From Clostridium sp. (GTDB taxonomy: Bacteria > Bacillota > Clostridia > Clostridiales > Clostridiaceae): a stretch of DNA of 64,000 nt. Under the pieces are notes generated by a model, which was not told the DNA's origin, did not search any database, and saw nothing but the letters and a program-made list of their open reading frames with translations. Below, piece by piece: positions 1 through 9,188 of the stretch. The stretch lies in NCBI GenBank assembly GCA_022773025.1, contig JALEZF010000091.1, positions 1-64,000 on the forward strand. Direction: 5' to 3'. Positions within the stretch are counted from its first letter, which is position 1. The number at the start of each line of letters is the position of its first letter. The position numbers and the translations under genes were made by a program.

Positions 1-47
1 ATAACCACTTCCATTTCATTTTGTGCTTCTCTTCTTTCGTTTATCAT
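1..47 (-). CDS. N-terminus of a leftward gene, possibly a transposase (partial)
   Basis: An ATG at 47-45 on the minus strand opens a frame of 15 codons that leaves the window, reading MINERREAQNEMEVV. A G-rich ribosome binding site (GGGGG) lies 9 bases upstream of the start. The stretch resembles the start of IS1182-type DDE transposases, which often read '..E(M/I)V.(I/L)..LVP.(D/N)HL' just after this point, but 15 residues cannot establish a family. A perfect hairpin lies upstream at 113-139. I infer a possible insertion-sequence end at the left edge of the window. The open start with a ribosome binding site is seen; the identity is a guess. Confidence 0.4.
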   Translation of the reverse strand, partial: MINERREAQNEMEVV

Positions 48-112
48 TGGCAAAACCCCCATGTAATAAATTAATATATCTTAAATTATATTACATATTT
101 GTATAAAATTAA

Positions 113-139
113 AGACTGCTGACACTTTGTCAGCAGTCT
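113..139. other. Perfect 12-bp hairpin between two leftward genes
   Basis: AGACTGCTGACA and its exact complement are separated by only 3 nt. It lies upstream of the partial leftward gene and downstream of the HNH gene. There is no strong U-tract directly next to it, so it may be the end of an insertion sequence or a regulatory stem and not a simple terminator. Confidence 0.5.
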
Positions 140-144
140 GATAT

Positions 145-172
145 AAAAAGAAGCACGAAAGTGCTTCTTTTT
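145..172 (-). terminator. Terminator of the MrcB-HNH gene
   Basis: A perfect 12-bp stem (AAAAAGAAGCAC / complement) has a GAAA loop. On the minus strand it ends in a run of U and overlaps the stop codon of the HNH gene. Confidence 0.75.
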
Positions 173-1215
173 ATATTACAATATTTTCAGGTACATTATA
201 GATATTAAGAAGTTCAGTTAATGTGATATTTATTCCACATTTAGCAAGCCTATCTTTTCTGCATTCATATAACTGTTTTAATATTAATAGTCTCTCTTCA
301 TTTATACCATAATGCACACAGTTATGACAGTTACTACATAAGCTTACGATATTAGATTCAACATCTAGACTTACAGAAAATCTGGCTTGTTCTGATAATG
401 GAATAAGATGATGAGGTTCCATATAAGGCCTTTTTGTTTTATTTGAAGTAAAGCTTATATGATTATTATCAAACGAGCATTTATAATTTGAATTAATAAT
501 AGAATTAGCAGCAATGCTCGCATTTCTAGGCCATGTTTTAATACCACTATTCTTAATAATTGGTTTAGGTATTGAAATAGGTGAATCAATTATTTCTTTA
601 GGGCTTAATTGGTATTGATTTAATAGTAAATAGCTAATTATATCTTGTGCTTTAACAGTAAATTTAAGATCATCTTCTGTGTTATCTAGGAAACTTCCGT
701 CAGAATTTAATAAAATAAAATCATTAAATTCAGCGGCTGTTCTATCTCCAATTATTTTCTTTAGTTTCATATATTCAGTAATTAGTTCGTTTAAATCGGC
801 TATTAACTTTTCAGTTGAAGGAATATTATTTGCATCATAATAACATCCACATATGTGGCCAAGTTCATATCCTTTTCCTAAATTACCAGAGGCCTTTAAA
901 TTTATGGTAGTTTCAGCAAAGCTATTGGATAAAGGTGATAATATATTTCTAACTATATCTGCAGATTGTTTGATTTTAACTTTTCCCTCTTTAGTCTTAT
1001 ACTTTCTTTCAAAGTAAGTCCATCCTTAATTTAAACTTAAGTAAAATCCACTCATATCTGATTTGAATAGGTATACAATATAGTATCCATTAGTTGCTAT
1101 TTTCGTATTTAGAAGGAAAAGTATTTCTAAAGAGTTTTCCCATAGGATTATTTTTAAATGGTAAAGATTTTGATGTAATAAAATTTTGTGTTATTTCTGT
1201 AAGAAGTTCTTTCAT
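171..1215 (-). pseudogene. MrcB (DUF3578)-HNH endonuclease, broken
   Basis: The 3' part encodes a C-terminal HNH nuclease module: EPHHLIPL, then LCSNCHNCVHYG with paired cysteines and the catalytic histidines. The same frame stays open upstream as far as 1025 (GWTYFERKYK..., GYELGHICGCYY), which is the C-terminal half of a DUF3578/MrcB N-terminal domain. A TAA at 1028-1026 replaces the expected Gln in 'SLNQGWTYFE'. Further upstream 'GYYIVYLFKSDMSGFYLSLN' continues in that frame, but the true start (ATG at 1215, AGGAG 6-7 nt upstream, MKELLTEITQNF) is in a frame shifted by one base; the shift lies between about 1095 and 1135. One frameshift plus one nonsense codon make this a pseudogene. The intact 199-codon 3' frame (171-770) could still be expressed alone. 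Intact relatives are modification-dependent restriction nucleases, which fits the adjacent type I system. Confidence 0.8.
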
Positions 1216-1352
1216 ATTAATTCTCCTAATTATCCATTAATACCAATATTATACCAGTTAATTGATTAGGACAGAAGTAAATAAATTCTGTAATCTTCTA
1301 ACTTAAAATGTTAAAATAAAGACAGATTCCAATGTGTAATGGGAGGAGAATA

Positions 1353-4300
1353 ATGAGTAATTTTACTTTTTTAAAAGAAAGATGGCCAATACTAGAAAAC
1401 TTAGGGCGATTATCAGAAAGAAACCTTTATATAGATTCCAATACTACATTTATTAAATGTGGTATGTTTGGAGAAATACTTGTTAAGTACATGGTATCAA
1501 TGGAAGAAGTGGATGAGACATTAATAGCTCATGACAATAGTCATAATAATAGAATTAAGCTACTTAAAAAGGAAGATTTAATTCCAGAAGATATAGATAG
1601 CATTCTTCATATGTTGAGAGTAAAAAGAAATAGTGCAGCTCATAATGGATATGAAGATGTCGAAAAGGCAAAAATTCAATTAGAATTAACATATAAATTA
1701 GCTGTTTGGTTTATGCAAACATATGGAGATTGGAACTTTGAACCACAAGAGTTTGTTATGCCAACAGAAAATGAATATGGTGAAAATGTTAATGATATAG
1801 CTAAAGAGTATGATGAAAAAGTAAAAGCTTTAGAAATTGAACTTGAGAAATTAAGATTAAAAGAAAAAGACAAAAAACAATTAGAAGAGCGTAAGGTTCA
1901 AGGGAAAAAAGCTAGTAGAAATATTGAACTAAGCGAAGCTGAAACAAGAAGAATAATAGATGCGCAGCTTCAATCAGCAGGATGGGAAGCTGATACTCTT
2001 AATCTTAGATATTCAAAGGGGACAAGACCAGCTAAAGGAAAAAATTTAGCTATAGCTGAATGGCCAACATACTCTGAAGAAAAAGGGAGTGGAGCAGTAG
2101 ATTATGCTTTATTTATTGGAGAAAAGCTTGTAGGGTTTATTGAAGCTAAAAAGTACTCAAAAGATGTTGCAGGTACTATGGTTGAATCTAAGACTTATGC
2201 TAAAGGAGTTAAAGAAGAACATAGTGAGTATGTTATTTCTGAGTGGAATGGGTATAAGGTGCCATTTTTATTTACTGCTAATGGTAGAAAGTACATAAAG
2301 GAAATAGAAGATAAAAGTGGTGTCCATTTCTTAGATTGTAGAAATTCTAAAAATAATGAGAAAGTACTTCAAGGATGGTATTCACCAGAAAAGCTTGAAG
2401 CTATGATTAATGAAGATATTGCTGATGCCAATAAATCATTAGATGAGATGAGTTTTGAATTTTTACAAAGTGAAAATAGTATTGGACTTAGATATTATCA
2501 AGTTGATGCAATAAAAGCTGTAGAAAAGGCAATTATTGATGGCAAGAAGTCAGCTTTAATTACTATGGCAACAGGAACAGGAAAAACAAGAACAGTATTA
2601 GGTTTGATTTATAGATTACTTAAAACTAAGAGATATAGAAGAATCCTTTTCTTAGTTGATAGAACATCTTTAGGTGACCAAGCATTGGATACATTTAAGG
2701 AAGTTAAGATAGAAGATTTAAAAACATTAAATCAAATCTACAACATAAATGGTTTAGATGAAAAGTTAATAGATAAAGAAACTAAAATTCACATAGCAAC
2801 AGTACAAGCTATGGTAAAAAGAATTATGTATAACGAAGATGAAACTAATGTACCATCTGTTGGTGATTATGATTGTGTAATAATTGATGAAGCACATAGG
2901 GGGTATACCTTAGATAAAGAAATGACTGATACTGAAGTTGAATGGAGAGATAACAGAGATTTTTTAAGTAAATACAAAAAGGTTATTGAATACTTTGATG
3001 CATTTAAGGTTGCATTAACAGCAACCCCTGCGCTTCATACAACAATGATATTTGGTGAGCCAGTTTATAACTATAGTTATAGAAATGCTGTTATTGATGG
3101 GTATCTTGTAGACCATGAGCCACCACATTTAATAGAAACTGAACTTACAAGAGACGGAGTACATTATAATAAAGGTGATAAGGTAGCAAAGTATAATAAG
3201 TTTACAGGTGAACTTATTAATGGTGCTGAGCTTGAAGATGATATTGATTTTGAAGTGGATCAGTTTAATAAGAAGGTAATTATAGAATCACATACAAGAG
3301 TAGCATTAGAAGAAGTAGCAAAGTATATTGATCCAGAAAATGATGAAGGAAAAACATTAATATTTGCAGCTAGTGATGCTCATGCTGATATGATAGTTAG
3401 ATTATTAAAAGAAATATTTAGAGATACTATAGGTGGAGTAGATGATGATTCTATTCTTAAGATAACAGGTTCAATTAAAGATCCAGATTTAGCAATTAAG
3501 AGATTCAAAAATGAAAGATATCCTAATGTAGTTGTTACAGTAGATTTGTTATCTACAGGTATAGATGTTCCGAAAATTGATAAGATAGTATTCTTAAGAA
3601 GAGTAAAATCAAGAATTCTATATGAGCAAATGTTAGGAAGAGCAACTCGTCTTTGTGATGAGATAAATAAGAATCACTTCGAGATATTTGACTGTGTAAG
3701 ACTCTATGAAGCACTGCAAGATATGACTAATATGAAGCCAGTTGCTGCAAGTAAAGGAGCAAGTTTTAAGATATTAAAGGAAACTTTAGAAAGAGCAGAA
3801 AGCATCGAGGAAAAAGAAGCTACAGTTAAGAAAGTTATTGCAAAGCTTCAAAGAAAAAAGAAGTTAATTGATGAAAATGAAAAGTTAATATTTAAGAGCC
3901 TTTGCAATGATAAAACACCTGAAGAGTTTATCAAAGAATTAAGAGGAAGCGATATAGATAGTGCTGTTAAGGAAATTATAAATAATAATGCACTTATTGA
4001 GTATCTTGATGAAAAGTATAGTAGTGATGAGGTTATAATAATATCCAAAGCAGAAGATAAACTTGTATCACATACTAGAGGATATGGAAAAGGTAAGAAA
4101 CCAGAAGACTATATTCAAGAGTTTAAAAATTATATTGAAGAAAATAAAAATACAATTCAAGCTTTAGAAATTGTTTGTACCAGACCACAGGATTTAACTA
4201 AGGAAAGTTTGAAACAATTAAGAGCAATATTAGATAGTAATGGTTTTAATGAAGAGTATTTAAAGACAGCTTGGAAGGATTTAAAGCATGAAGAAATAGT

Positions 4301-4616
4301 TGCAGACATAATTGCATTTATTAGACAACAAGCTTTAGGTAGTCCATTAGAATCTAATGAAGAAAGAGTTAAGAGAGCTGTTGCAAGAATTAAGAGAGAA
4401 TACTACCTAACTAAGCATCAAGAGAATTGGATTAATAGAATAGAAAAGGTTATGCTAAAGGAAGTAGTTGTAGATAAAGAAACATTAGATACAGGAGCAT
4501 TTAAGACCCAAGGTGGCGGATTTGACAGACTTAATGAAAAGCTGTTTAATGGAAACTTAGGAGAAATAATAATAAAATTGAAGAAATATATGTTTGAAAA
4601 CAAGGAGATTAGCTAA
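1353..4616 (+). CDS. hsdR: Type I restriction enzyme, R subunit
   Basis: This is the motor and nuclease subunit of a type I restriction-modification complex (R2M2S), which translocates DNA and cuts away from the recognition site. The N-terminus carries a DUF4145-like segment and a predicted coiled coil (about 135-185). The PD-(D/E)xK nuclease core is D250, E264 and K266 (VDYALF...GFIEAKK). Helicase motifs follow: Walker A ATGTGKT with K411, DEAH at 512, ALTATPA, and motif VI QMLGRATRL. The length of 1087 aa is normal for HsdR. An in-frame ATG lies 7 codons upstream (1332), but GGGAGG at 1341-1346 sits 6 nt before the ATG at 1353, so that start is preferred. hsdM starts 2 nt after the stop. 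All catalytic motifs are intact. Confidence 0.97.
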   Translation: MSNFTFLKERWPILENLGRLSERNLYIDSNTTFIKCGMFGEILVKYMVSMEEVDETLIAHDNSHNNRIKLLKKEDLIPEDIDSILHMLRVKRNSAAHNGYEDVEKAKIQLELTYKLAVWFMQTYGDWNFEPQEFVMPTENEYGENVNDIAKEYDEKVKALEIELEKLRLKEKDKKQLEERKVQGKKASRNIELSEAETRRIIDAQLQSAGWEADTLNLRYSKGTRPAKGKNLAIAEWPTYSEEKGSGAVDYALFIGEKLVGFIEAKKYSKDVAGTMVESKTYAKGVKEEHSEYVISEWNGYKVPFLFTANGRKYIKEIEDKSGVHFLDCRNSKNNEKVLQGWYSPEKLEAMINEDIADANKSLDEMSFEFLQSENSIGLRYYQVDAIKAVEKAIIDGKKSALITMATGTGKTRTVLGLIYRLLKTKRYRRILFLVDRTSLGDQALDTFKEVKIEDLKTLNQIYNINGLDEKLIDKETKIHIATVQAMVKRIMYNEDETNVPSVGDYDCVIIDEAHRGYTLDKEMTDTEVEWRDNRDFLSKYKKVIEYFDAFKVALTATPALHTTMIFGEPVYNYSYRNAVIDGYLVDHEPPHLIETELTRDGVHYNKGDKVAKYNKFTGELINGAELEDDIDFEVDQFNKKVIIESHTRVALEEVAKYIDPENDEGKTLIFAASDAHADMIVRLLKEIFRDTIGGVDDDSILKITGSIKDPDLAIKRFKNERYPNVVVTVDLLSTGIDVPKIDKIVFLRRVKSRILYEQMLGRATRLCDEINKNHFEIFDCVRLYEALQDMTNMKPVAASKGASFKILKETLERAESIEEKEATVKKVIAKLQRKKKLIDENEKLIFKSLCNDKTPEEFIKELRGSDIDSAVKEIINNNALIEYLDEKYSSDEVIIISKAEDKLVSHTRGYGKGKKPEDYIQEFKNYIEENKNTIQALEIVCTRPQDLTKESLKQLRAILDSNGFNEEYLKTAWKDLKHEEIVADIIAFIRQQALGSPLESNEERVKRAVARIKREYYLTKHQENWINRIEKVMLKEVVVDKETLDTGAFKTQGGGFDRLNEKLFNGNLGEIIIKLKKYMFENKEIS

Positions 4617-4618
4617 TA

Positions 4619-6049
4619 ATGAATACGCAAGAAATAGTAAGTAAACTTTGGAATCTTTGTAATGTACTAAGAGATGATGGTATAACTTATCATCAATATG
4701 TTACTGAGTTAACTTATATCCTATTCTTAAAGATGGCAAAAGAAACTGGAGCAGAAAGTAAATTACCAGAAGGATATAAGTGGGATGATTTAAAATCAAA
4801 AAGTGGAATAGAACTTAAGACTTTCTACAAGAGTTTATTAAATCATTTAGGCGAAGAAACAACAGGTATAGTACAACAAATATACCAAGGTTCAGCTACT
4901 AACATAGAAGAACCAAAGAACTTAGAAAAGATAATAACAACAATAGATGGACTTGACTGGTACTCTGCAAAGGAAGAGGGACTAGGTAATCTTTATGAAG
5001 GACTTTTAGAAAAGAATGCATCAGAAAAGAAATCAGGAGCAGGGCAATACTTCACACCAAGAGTTCTTATTGATGTTATGGTTAAGCTTGTTGATCCTAA
5101 GCCAGGAGAAAAGTGCAATGACCCAGCAGCAGGAACATTTGGATTTATGATTGCAGCAGATCATTATATGAAGGAAAAGTACAATGACTATTGGGATGTA
5201 GATGTAGATGATGTTACTGAGTTACAGAACTTTCAAATTAAAGAAGCTTTCTCGGGCTGTGAGTTAGTTCATGAAACTCATAGATTAGCACTTATGAATG
5301 CAATGTTACATGATATTGAAGGAAATATAATCTTAGGAGATACATTAACCAATGTAGGAAAACAAATGAAAGATTTAGATGTAGTGCTTTCAAACCCTCC
5401 ATTTGGAACTAAGAAGGGTGGAGAAAGAGCTACAAGAGATGACTTAACTTTCATGACTTCAAATAAACAATTAAACTTCTTACAACATATATATAGAAGC
5501 TTAAAAGCTGATGGAAAAGCAAGAGCAGCAGTAGTATTACCAGATAATGTACTGTTTCAAGAAGGTGATGGAACTAAGATAAGGGAAGATTTGATGGATA
5601 AGTGTAATCTTCATACAATACTTAGACTTCCAACAGGTATCTTCTATGCTCAAGGAGTTAAAACTAATGTATTATTTTTTACTAGAGGAACTGAGGACAA
5701 AGGAAATACTAAAGATGTATGGTTCTATGATTTAAGAACTAATATGCCTAATTTCGGTAAGACTAACCCATTAAAGGAATCTCATTTTGATGAATTTGTT
5801 AAGGCTTGTACAGCTGAAGATAGAGAAAAGGTTGAAGATGAAAGATGGAATAAGTTTACTAGAGAAGAAATCAGAGAAAAGAATGATAATCTTGATTTAG
5901 GACTTATAAAGGATGATTCAATACTTGATTATGAAGATTTACCAGATCCAATAGAAAGTGCAGAAGAAGCAGTAGCAAAGCTACAAGAAGCAACAGACTT
6001 ACTTATGAGTGTAATTAAAGAATTAAGAGCTCTTGAAAGCGAGGAATAG
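4619..6049 (+). CDS. hsdM: Type I restriction-modification, DNA methyltransferase subunit
   Basis: 476 aa, an N6-adenine methyltransferase that works with HsdS to methylate the recognition site and, with HsdR, to restrict unmodified DNA. The N-terminal HsdM_N helical domain (about 1-130) is followed by the N6_Mtase fold. SAM-binding motif I is DPAAGTFGF (D168), preceded by the 'GQYFTPR' segment, and catalytic motif IV is NPPF at N259-F262. Length and motifs are complete. It lies 2 nt after hsdR and 2 nt before hsdS, so the three genes form one tightly packed operon in the order R-M-S and are probably translationally coupled. Confidence 0.97.
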   Translation: MNTQEIVSKLWNLCNVLRDDGITYHQYVTELTYILFLKMAKETGAESKLPEGYKWDDLKSKSGIELKTFYKSLLNHLGEETTGIVQQIYQGSATNIEEPKNLEKIITTIDGLDWYSAKEEGLGNLYEGLLEKNASEKKSGAGQYFTPRVLIDVMVKLVDPKPGEKCNDPAAGTFGFMIAADHYMKEKYNDYWDVDVDDVTELQNFQIKEAFSGCELVHETHRLALMNAMLHDIEGNIILGDTLTNVGKQMKDLDVVLSNPPFGTKKGGERATRDDLTFMTSNKQLNFLQHIYRSLKADGKARAAVVLPDNVLFQEGDGTKIREDLMDKCNLHTILRLPTGIFYAQGVKTNVLFFTRGTEDKGNTKDVWFYDLRTNMPNFGKTNPLKESHFDEFVKACTAEDREKVEDERWNKFTREEIREKNDNLDLGLIKDDSILDYEDLPDPIESAEEAVAKLQEATDLLMSVIKELRALESEE

Positions 6050-6051
6050 TA

Positions 6052-7335
6052 ATGGCTAAGAAGAAAATGACGTTGGAAGAAAAGCTAGAAGAAGCTATTG
6101 TTAAAGATATTCCTTATGAGGTTCCTGAGAATTGGGTGTGGACTAAATTAGGAACTATATTAAAAGTTAGTTCAGGAAAAGGTCTTACTGCAAAAGATAT
6201 GAATGCCGAAGGTGATATTCCTGTATATGGAGGAAATGGAGTAACAGGTTATCATGATCAGGCGATTTATGATACAAGTAAATTAATTATAGGTAGAGTT
6301 GGGGCTCAGTGTGGGAATATCCATATCACATCTTTTCCTTGTTGGATTACAGATAATGCATTAGTTGTAGAATATGAGAAAAAAATCGTTAATGAGAAAT
6401 ATTTATATCATGCTTTAAAAGAATTAAATCTAGGAAGCTATAGTACATCTTCAGCACAGCCAGTAATATCTGGAGCTAAGATATATAATATTAAAATACC
6501 TATTCCACCATTAAAAGAACAACAAAGAATAGTTGATAAAATAGAAAGTCTTTTTGAAAAATTAGATAAGGCTAATGAATTAATAGAAGAAGCTAGAGAT
6601 AATTTTGAGAAGAGGAAGTCAGCTATATTGGAGAAGGCTTTTAGAGGCGAATTGACTAAAGAGTGGAGAAAAGAGAATGGGTTAACAGATGAGTATGGAA
6701 AATATATTTTAAAGGATTTATTAAAACCTATGACTAACAAAAAGCCTAGTCAATCAGAAGAGTATTTTAGATATATAGATATAGATTCTGTAGACAATAA
6801 AAAACAAGTTGTAGGAAATCCTAAAATAATTGAGACTAAAAAAGCACCTAGTAGAGCAAGTAGAGAGGTAACAAAGGGTGATATTGTATTTTCAACTGTT
6901 AGACCATACTTGAAAAATATAGCATACATTACTGAAGAATTAGAAGATTGTATCGCATCAACTGGTTTCTATATTTGTAGATGTAGGGAAATGTTAGATT
7001 CAAGATTTCTTTATAGGATGTTATGTAGTGATAGAGTTTTAAATTATTATACTTCACTTATGAAGGGAGATAACTCACCCTCTATAAGAAAAAGTGAATT
7101 TGAGGGATTAAGTATAAATTTACCTTCTTTAGAAGAACAGAAAGAAATAGTGAAAATTATAGATAAACTTTTACAAGAAGAATCTAAAATAGAAGAAATT
7201 ACATATTTAGAAGAACAAATAGAATTAATAAAGAAATCAATATTAGCAAAAGCATTTAGAGGTCAGCTTGGAACAAACTCAGAAGAAGATGAGAGTGCTT
7301 TGGAGCTACTAAAAGAGATATTAAATAAAGAATAA
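6052..7335 (+). CDS. hsdS: Type I restriction-modification, specificity subunit
   Basis: 427 aa, the DNA-recognition subunit. There are two target recognition domains (about residues 20-150 and 210-360), each followed by a conserved helical spacer: 'PPLKEQQRIVDKIESLFEKL' then 'AILEKAFRGELT', and 'PSLEEQKEIVKIIDKLL' then 'SILAKAFRGQLG'. These repeats set the distance between the two half-sites. The sequence recognised cannot be predicted by eye. AGGA lies 6 nt before the ATG. No inverted hsdS copy or recombinase is present in the window, so there is no sign of phase-variable shuffling here. A hairpin terminator follows. Confidence 0.96.
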   Translation: MAKKKMTLEEKLEEAIVKDIPYEVPENWVWTKLGTILKVSSGKGLTAKDMNAEGDIPVYGGNGVTGYHDQAIYDTSKLIIGRVGAQCGNIHITSFPCWITDNALVVEYEKKIVNEKYLYHALKELNLGSYSTSSAQPVISGAKIYNIKIPIPPLKEQQRIVDKIESLFEKLDKANELIEEARDNFEKRKSAILEKAFRGELTKEWRKENGLTDEYGKYILKDLLKPMTNKKPSQSEEYFRYIDIDSVDNKKQVVGNPKIIETKKAPSRASREVTKGDIVFSTVRPYLKNIAYITEELEDCIASTGFYICRCREMLDSRFLYRMLCSDRVLNYYTSLMKGDNSPSIRKSEFEGLSINLPSLEEQKEIVKIIDKLLQEESKIEEITYLEEQIELIKKSILAKAFRGQLGTNSEEDESALELLKEILNKE

Positions 7336-7343
7336 TATAAAAG

Positions 7344-7374
7344 TCTTGGTTATAAAAAATAGCCAAGGATTTTT
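7344..7374 (+). terminator. Terminator after hsdS
   Basis: CTTGGTTAT pairs with ATAGCCAAG across an A-rich loop, followed by ATTTTT. It lies 9 nt after the hsdS stop. Confidence 0.75.
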
Positions 7375-7483
7375 ACATTTTAAAAATCCCTTGCATAGAG
7401 TAGTGAGAAAAGAGTTATTGTATGGAAAATGTACTAATTTGTTTTATTAATACATTTTCACAGGAGAATTTGACTAAATAATA

Positions 7484-7849
7484 TTACTTAACCTTGTAAA
7501 CTGCTGGATAACCAGATTTTTTTTCTACAAATATAACTTTTTTAGAAACTAAACTATTTTTATCTTTTTCAGCTAGGCGAAAAGTTCTACCAACACTAAC
7601 GGTATTAGAAAATGAATCCCATTCAGTTTTTGAGAAAAGTTCAGGAATATTAAATGATTCTCCTGACTTATAGTTTTGTAACTTACTAAGAATCATCTTA
7701 TGAGTAAGAAGATTTTTATTTGTAGAAACACTGTTTGGAAGAATAAGAGATAGTATATAACTATTTAGGCTACTCATATTACTTTCAGAAAGCTTACGTT
7801 CTAATTCTAGTTTTTGTTCTTCAGTAACTCTAATCGAAATAACTGGCAT
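7484..7849 (-). CDS. DUF1413 protein with ribbon-helix-helix-like N-terminus
   Basis: 121 aa. The N-terminus 'MPVISIRVTEEQKLELERKL' has the look of a ribbon-helix-helix DNA-binding strand and helix. The C-terminal 70 residues (SFNIPELFSKTEWDSF...VGRTFR...GYPAVYKV) match the DUF1413 pattern of a small winged fold. GGAGG lies 7-8 nt upstream of the ATG. It is transcribed leftward, convergent with hsdS. A 9-bp perfect inverted repeat lies 33 nt upstream of its start, as expected for an autoregulated DNA-binding protein. The function is inferred: a small repressor, possibly tied to the neighbouring defence genes. No toxin partner is seen beside it. Confidence 0.7.
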   Translation of the reverse strand: MPVISIRVTEEQKLELERKLSESNMSSLNSYILSLILPNSVSTNKNLLTHKMILSKLQNYKSGESFNIPELFSKTEWDSFSNTVSVGRTFRLAEKDKNSLVSKKVIFVEKKSGYPAVYKVK

Positions 7850-7881
7850 ATAAAGTACCTCCTCAAAATTAAATTTACTGT

Positions 7882-7901
7882 AGTAAACAATGTTGTTTAC
7901 T
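7882..7901. promoter_or_regulatory. Palindromic operator upstream of the DUF1413 gene
   Basis: AGTAAACAA-TG-TTGTTTACT is a perfect 9-bp inverted repeat with a 2-nt centre. It lies in the 5' region of the leftward RHH/DUF1413 gene, 33 nt before its ATG. The palindrome is seen; binding by the downstream gene product is inferred from position. Confidence 0.6.
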
Positions 7902-8103
7902 CCGTTGGTAAAGTTATATTATAAATATATTAAAATGTAAAGAGGTTTTTATAAATAAATTTTAAATTGGAGTTGTGTACAACCTTGATTAATTTTTTTT
8001 TGATTAATGTGTTGTCATGAAGGTATGATTAAGGGAGAACTAAAGTAGTATAATTTTTATATAAGAGAAATATATAATTATGAATTAGAAGTGATGAATG
8101 CAC

Positions 8104-8168
8104 AAAAAAATAAAAGTTAATTGAAGGGCTAGTTACATTTTGTAACAGCCCATCAATTAACTTTTATA
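8104..8168 (-). terminator. Long hairpin terminator of the FRG gene
   Basis: A long stem (AAAGTTAATTGA, then GGGCT, then GTTACA, with small bulges) closes on a TTT loop and on the minus strand ends in a U-run. It lies just after the FRG gene stop. It fills most of the region between the DUF1413 and FRG genes; apart from the operator nothing else is seen in 7850-8173. Confidence 0.75.
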
Positions 8169-8173
8169 CTTTA

Positions 8174-8953
8174 TTAATATTCACTTATTCTTAATTTCAT
8201 ATTGCAAAGCTTAGCTGCTCCAGTTAAATCTGGATAAATTGTTGAATCTGTAATATTCATTTTTTGCATTATCTGTAGTGCATGTATTCTGTCACTATTA
8301 GGGACTATAAATTTAATTAATACAGGCTCGCACATAAAAATATTATTACATTTTTCAAAATGAGATTCTATTATTGATTCCAAATCCTTTAATATTGGAA
8401 TATATGCAAGTAATCCGCTTTGAGCAATAATTCGTGGGTTATCATCCATTTTAGGTTTATAAACCTTTATTCTGTTATATTCATTTATTTGATAAAAATC
8501 ATAATACTGACAAAGCAGTTTATAATTTAAAGCAAAAACAGCTCTATCGCTTGTCCTATCTTCTTCAAATGCAAAAAAAGTAGCCACATAAGGTGAATAA
8601 CTAAAATCCAGCATTGGAGTACCTAATTCATAATGTTGTCCAAGTGCCCACCATTCAATATCACTATTATATATTTCAGGATTTAAGCCTCTTCTACCTC
8701 TTACATTATTTTTAAAATTATTAAGCTGATAGTTTAATACATTAGGATATCTTACTGAACCTTCCTTAGATAAAATTCTTGTGATAGATGATGTTGTTGT
8801 CCATGTAGAATCTCCTTGACCACGATATATAAAATCCTGATTTTTTGTATTAAAATAATCCGAATCAATAAAGTTCTGAAACTGTTCAAAGGAAGCGGTA
8901 TTTATAGTCAATATTCCCTTGGAAAAGGGGTATTTTTCAAAAACATCATTCAT
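8174..8953 (-). CDS. FRG-domain protein
   Basis: 259 aa from the ATG at 8953. GAGGTGA lies 5 nt upstream, so this start is preferred over an in-frame GTG three codons earlier. The FRG signature is near the N-terminus (FIYRGQGDSTWTTTSSITR), followed by the usual 'WWALGQHYELGTPMLDFSYSPYVATFFAFE' type region, given here by its key words WALGQHY, PMLDFS and ATFFAFE. FRG proteins are found in defence and mobile contexts, and several act in abortive-infection-like systems; their reaction is not settled. The location beside a type I system and a broken HNH nuclease supports a defence role by inference. No membrane segment or signal peptide is present. Confidence 0.85.
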   Translation of the reverse strand: MNDVFEKYPFSKGILTINTASFEQFQNFIDSDYFNTKNQDFIYRGQGDSTWTTTSSITRILSKEGSVRYPNVLNYQLNNFKNNVRGRRGLNPEIYNSDIEWWALGQHYELGTPMLDFSYSPYVATFFAFEEDRTSDRAVFALNYKLLCQYYDFYQINEYNRIKVYKPKMDDNPRIIAQSGLLAYIPILKDLESIIESHFEKCNNIFMCEPVLIKFIVPNSDRIHALQIMQKMNITDSTIYPDLTGAAKLCNMKLRISEY

Positions 8954-9188
8954 ATAAATCACCTCATAGAATTATATAATATATTGTATGTATAATTTTC
9001 ATTTTAGCAAGTAAGTAATAGTAAATTTTAAGATTAAATTTTCATATTTGAAATAAATATGTGCAAAAAATAATTATTTGGTTGAAAAATTAAAAAATAT
9101 GGAAAAAATGTATAATTTAAATTATAATTATTGGTGTTGTTGTTATTATAAGTAAAAAAAGAGAATATTTAAGTGGGGGAATTTAAAA

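Noticed and set aside
1332..1352. hsdR start at 1332
   Set aside because: The ribosome site GGGAGG lies downstream of this ATG and is well placed for the ATG at 1353.
8990..9188. Purine riboswitch before the NCS2 permease
   Set aside because: The conserved core blocks of the purine aptamer are not visible in the upstream region.
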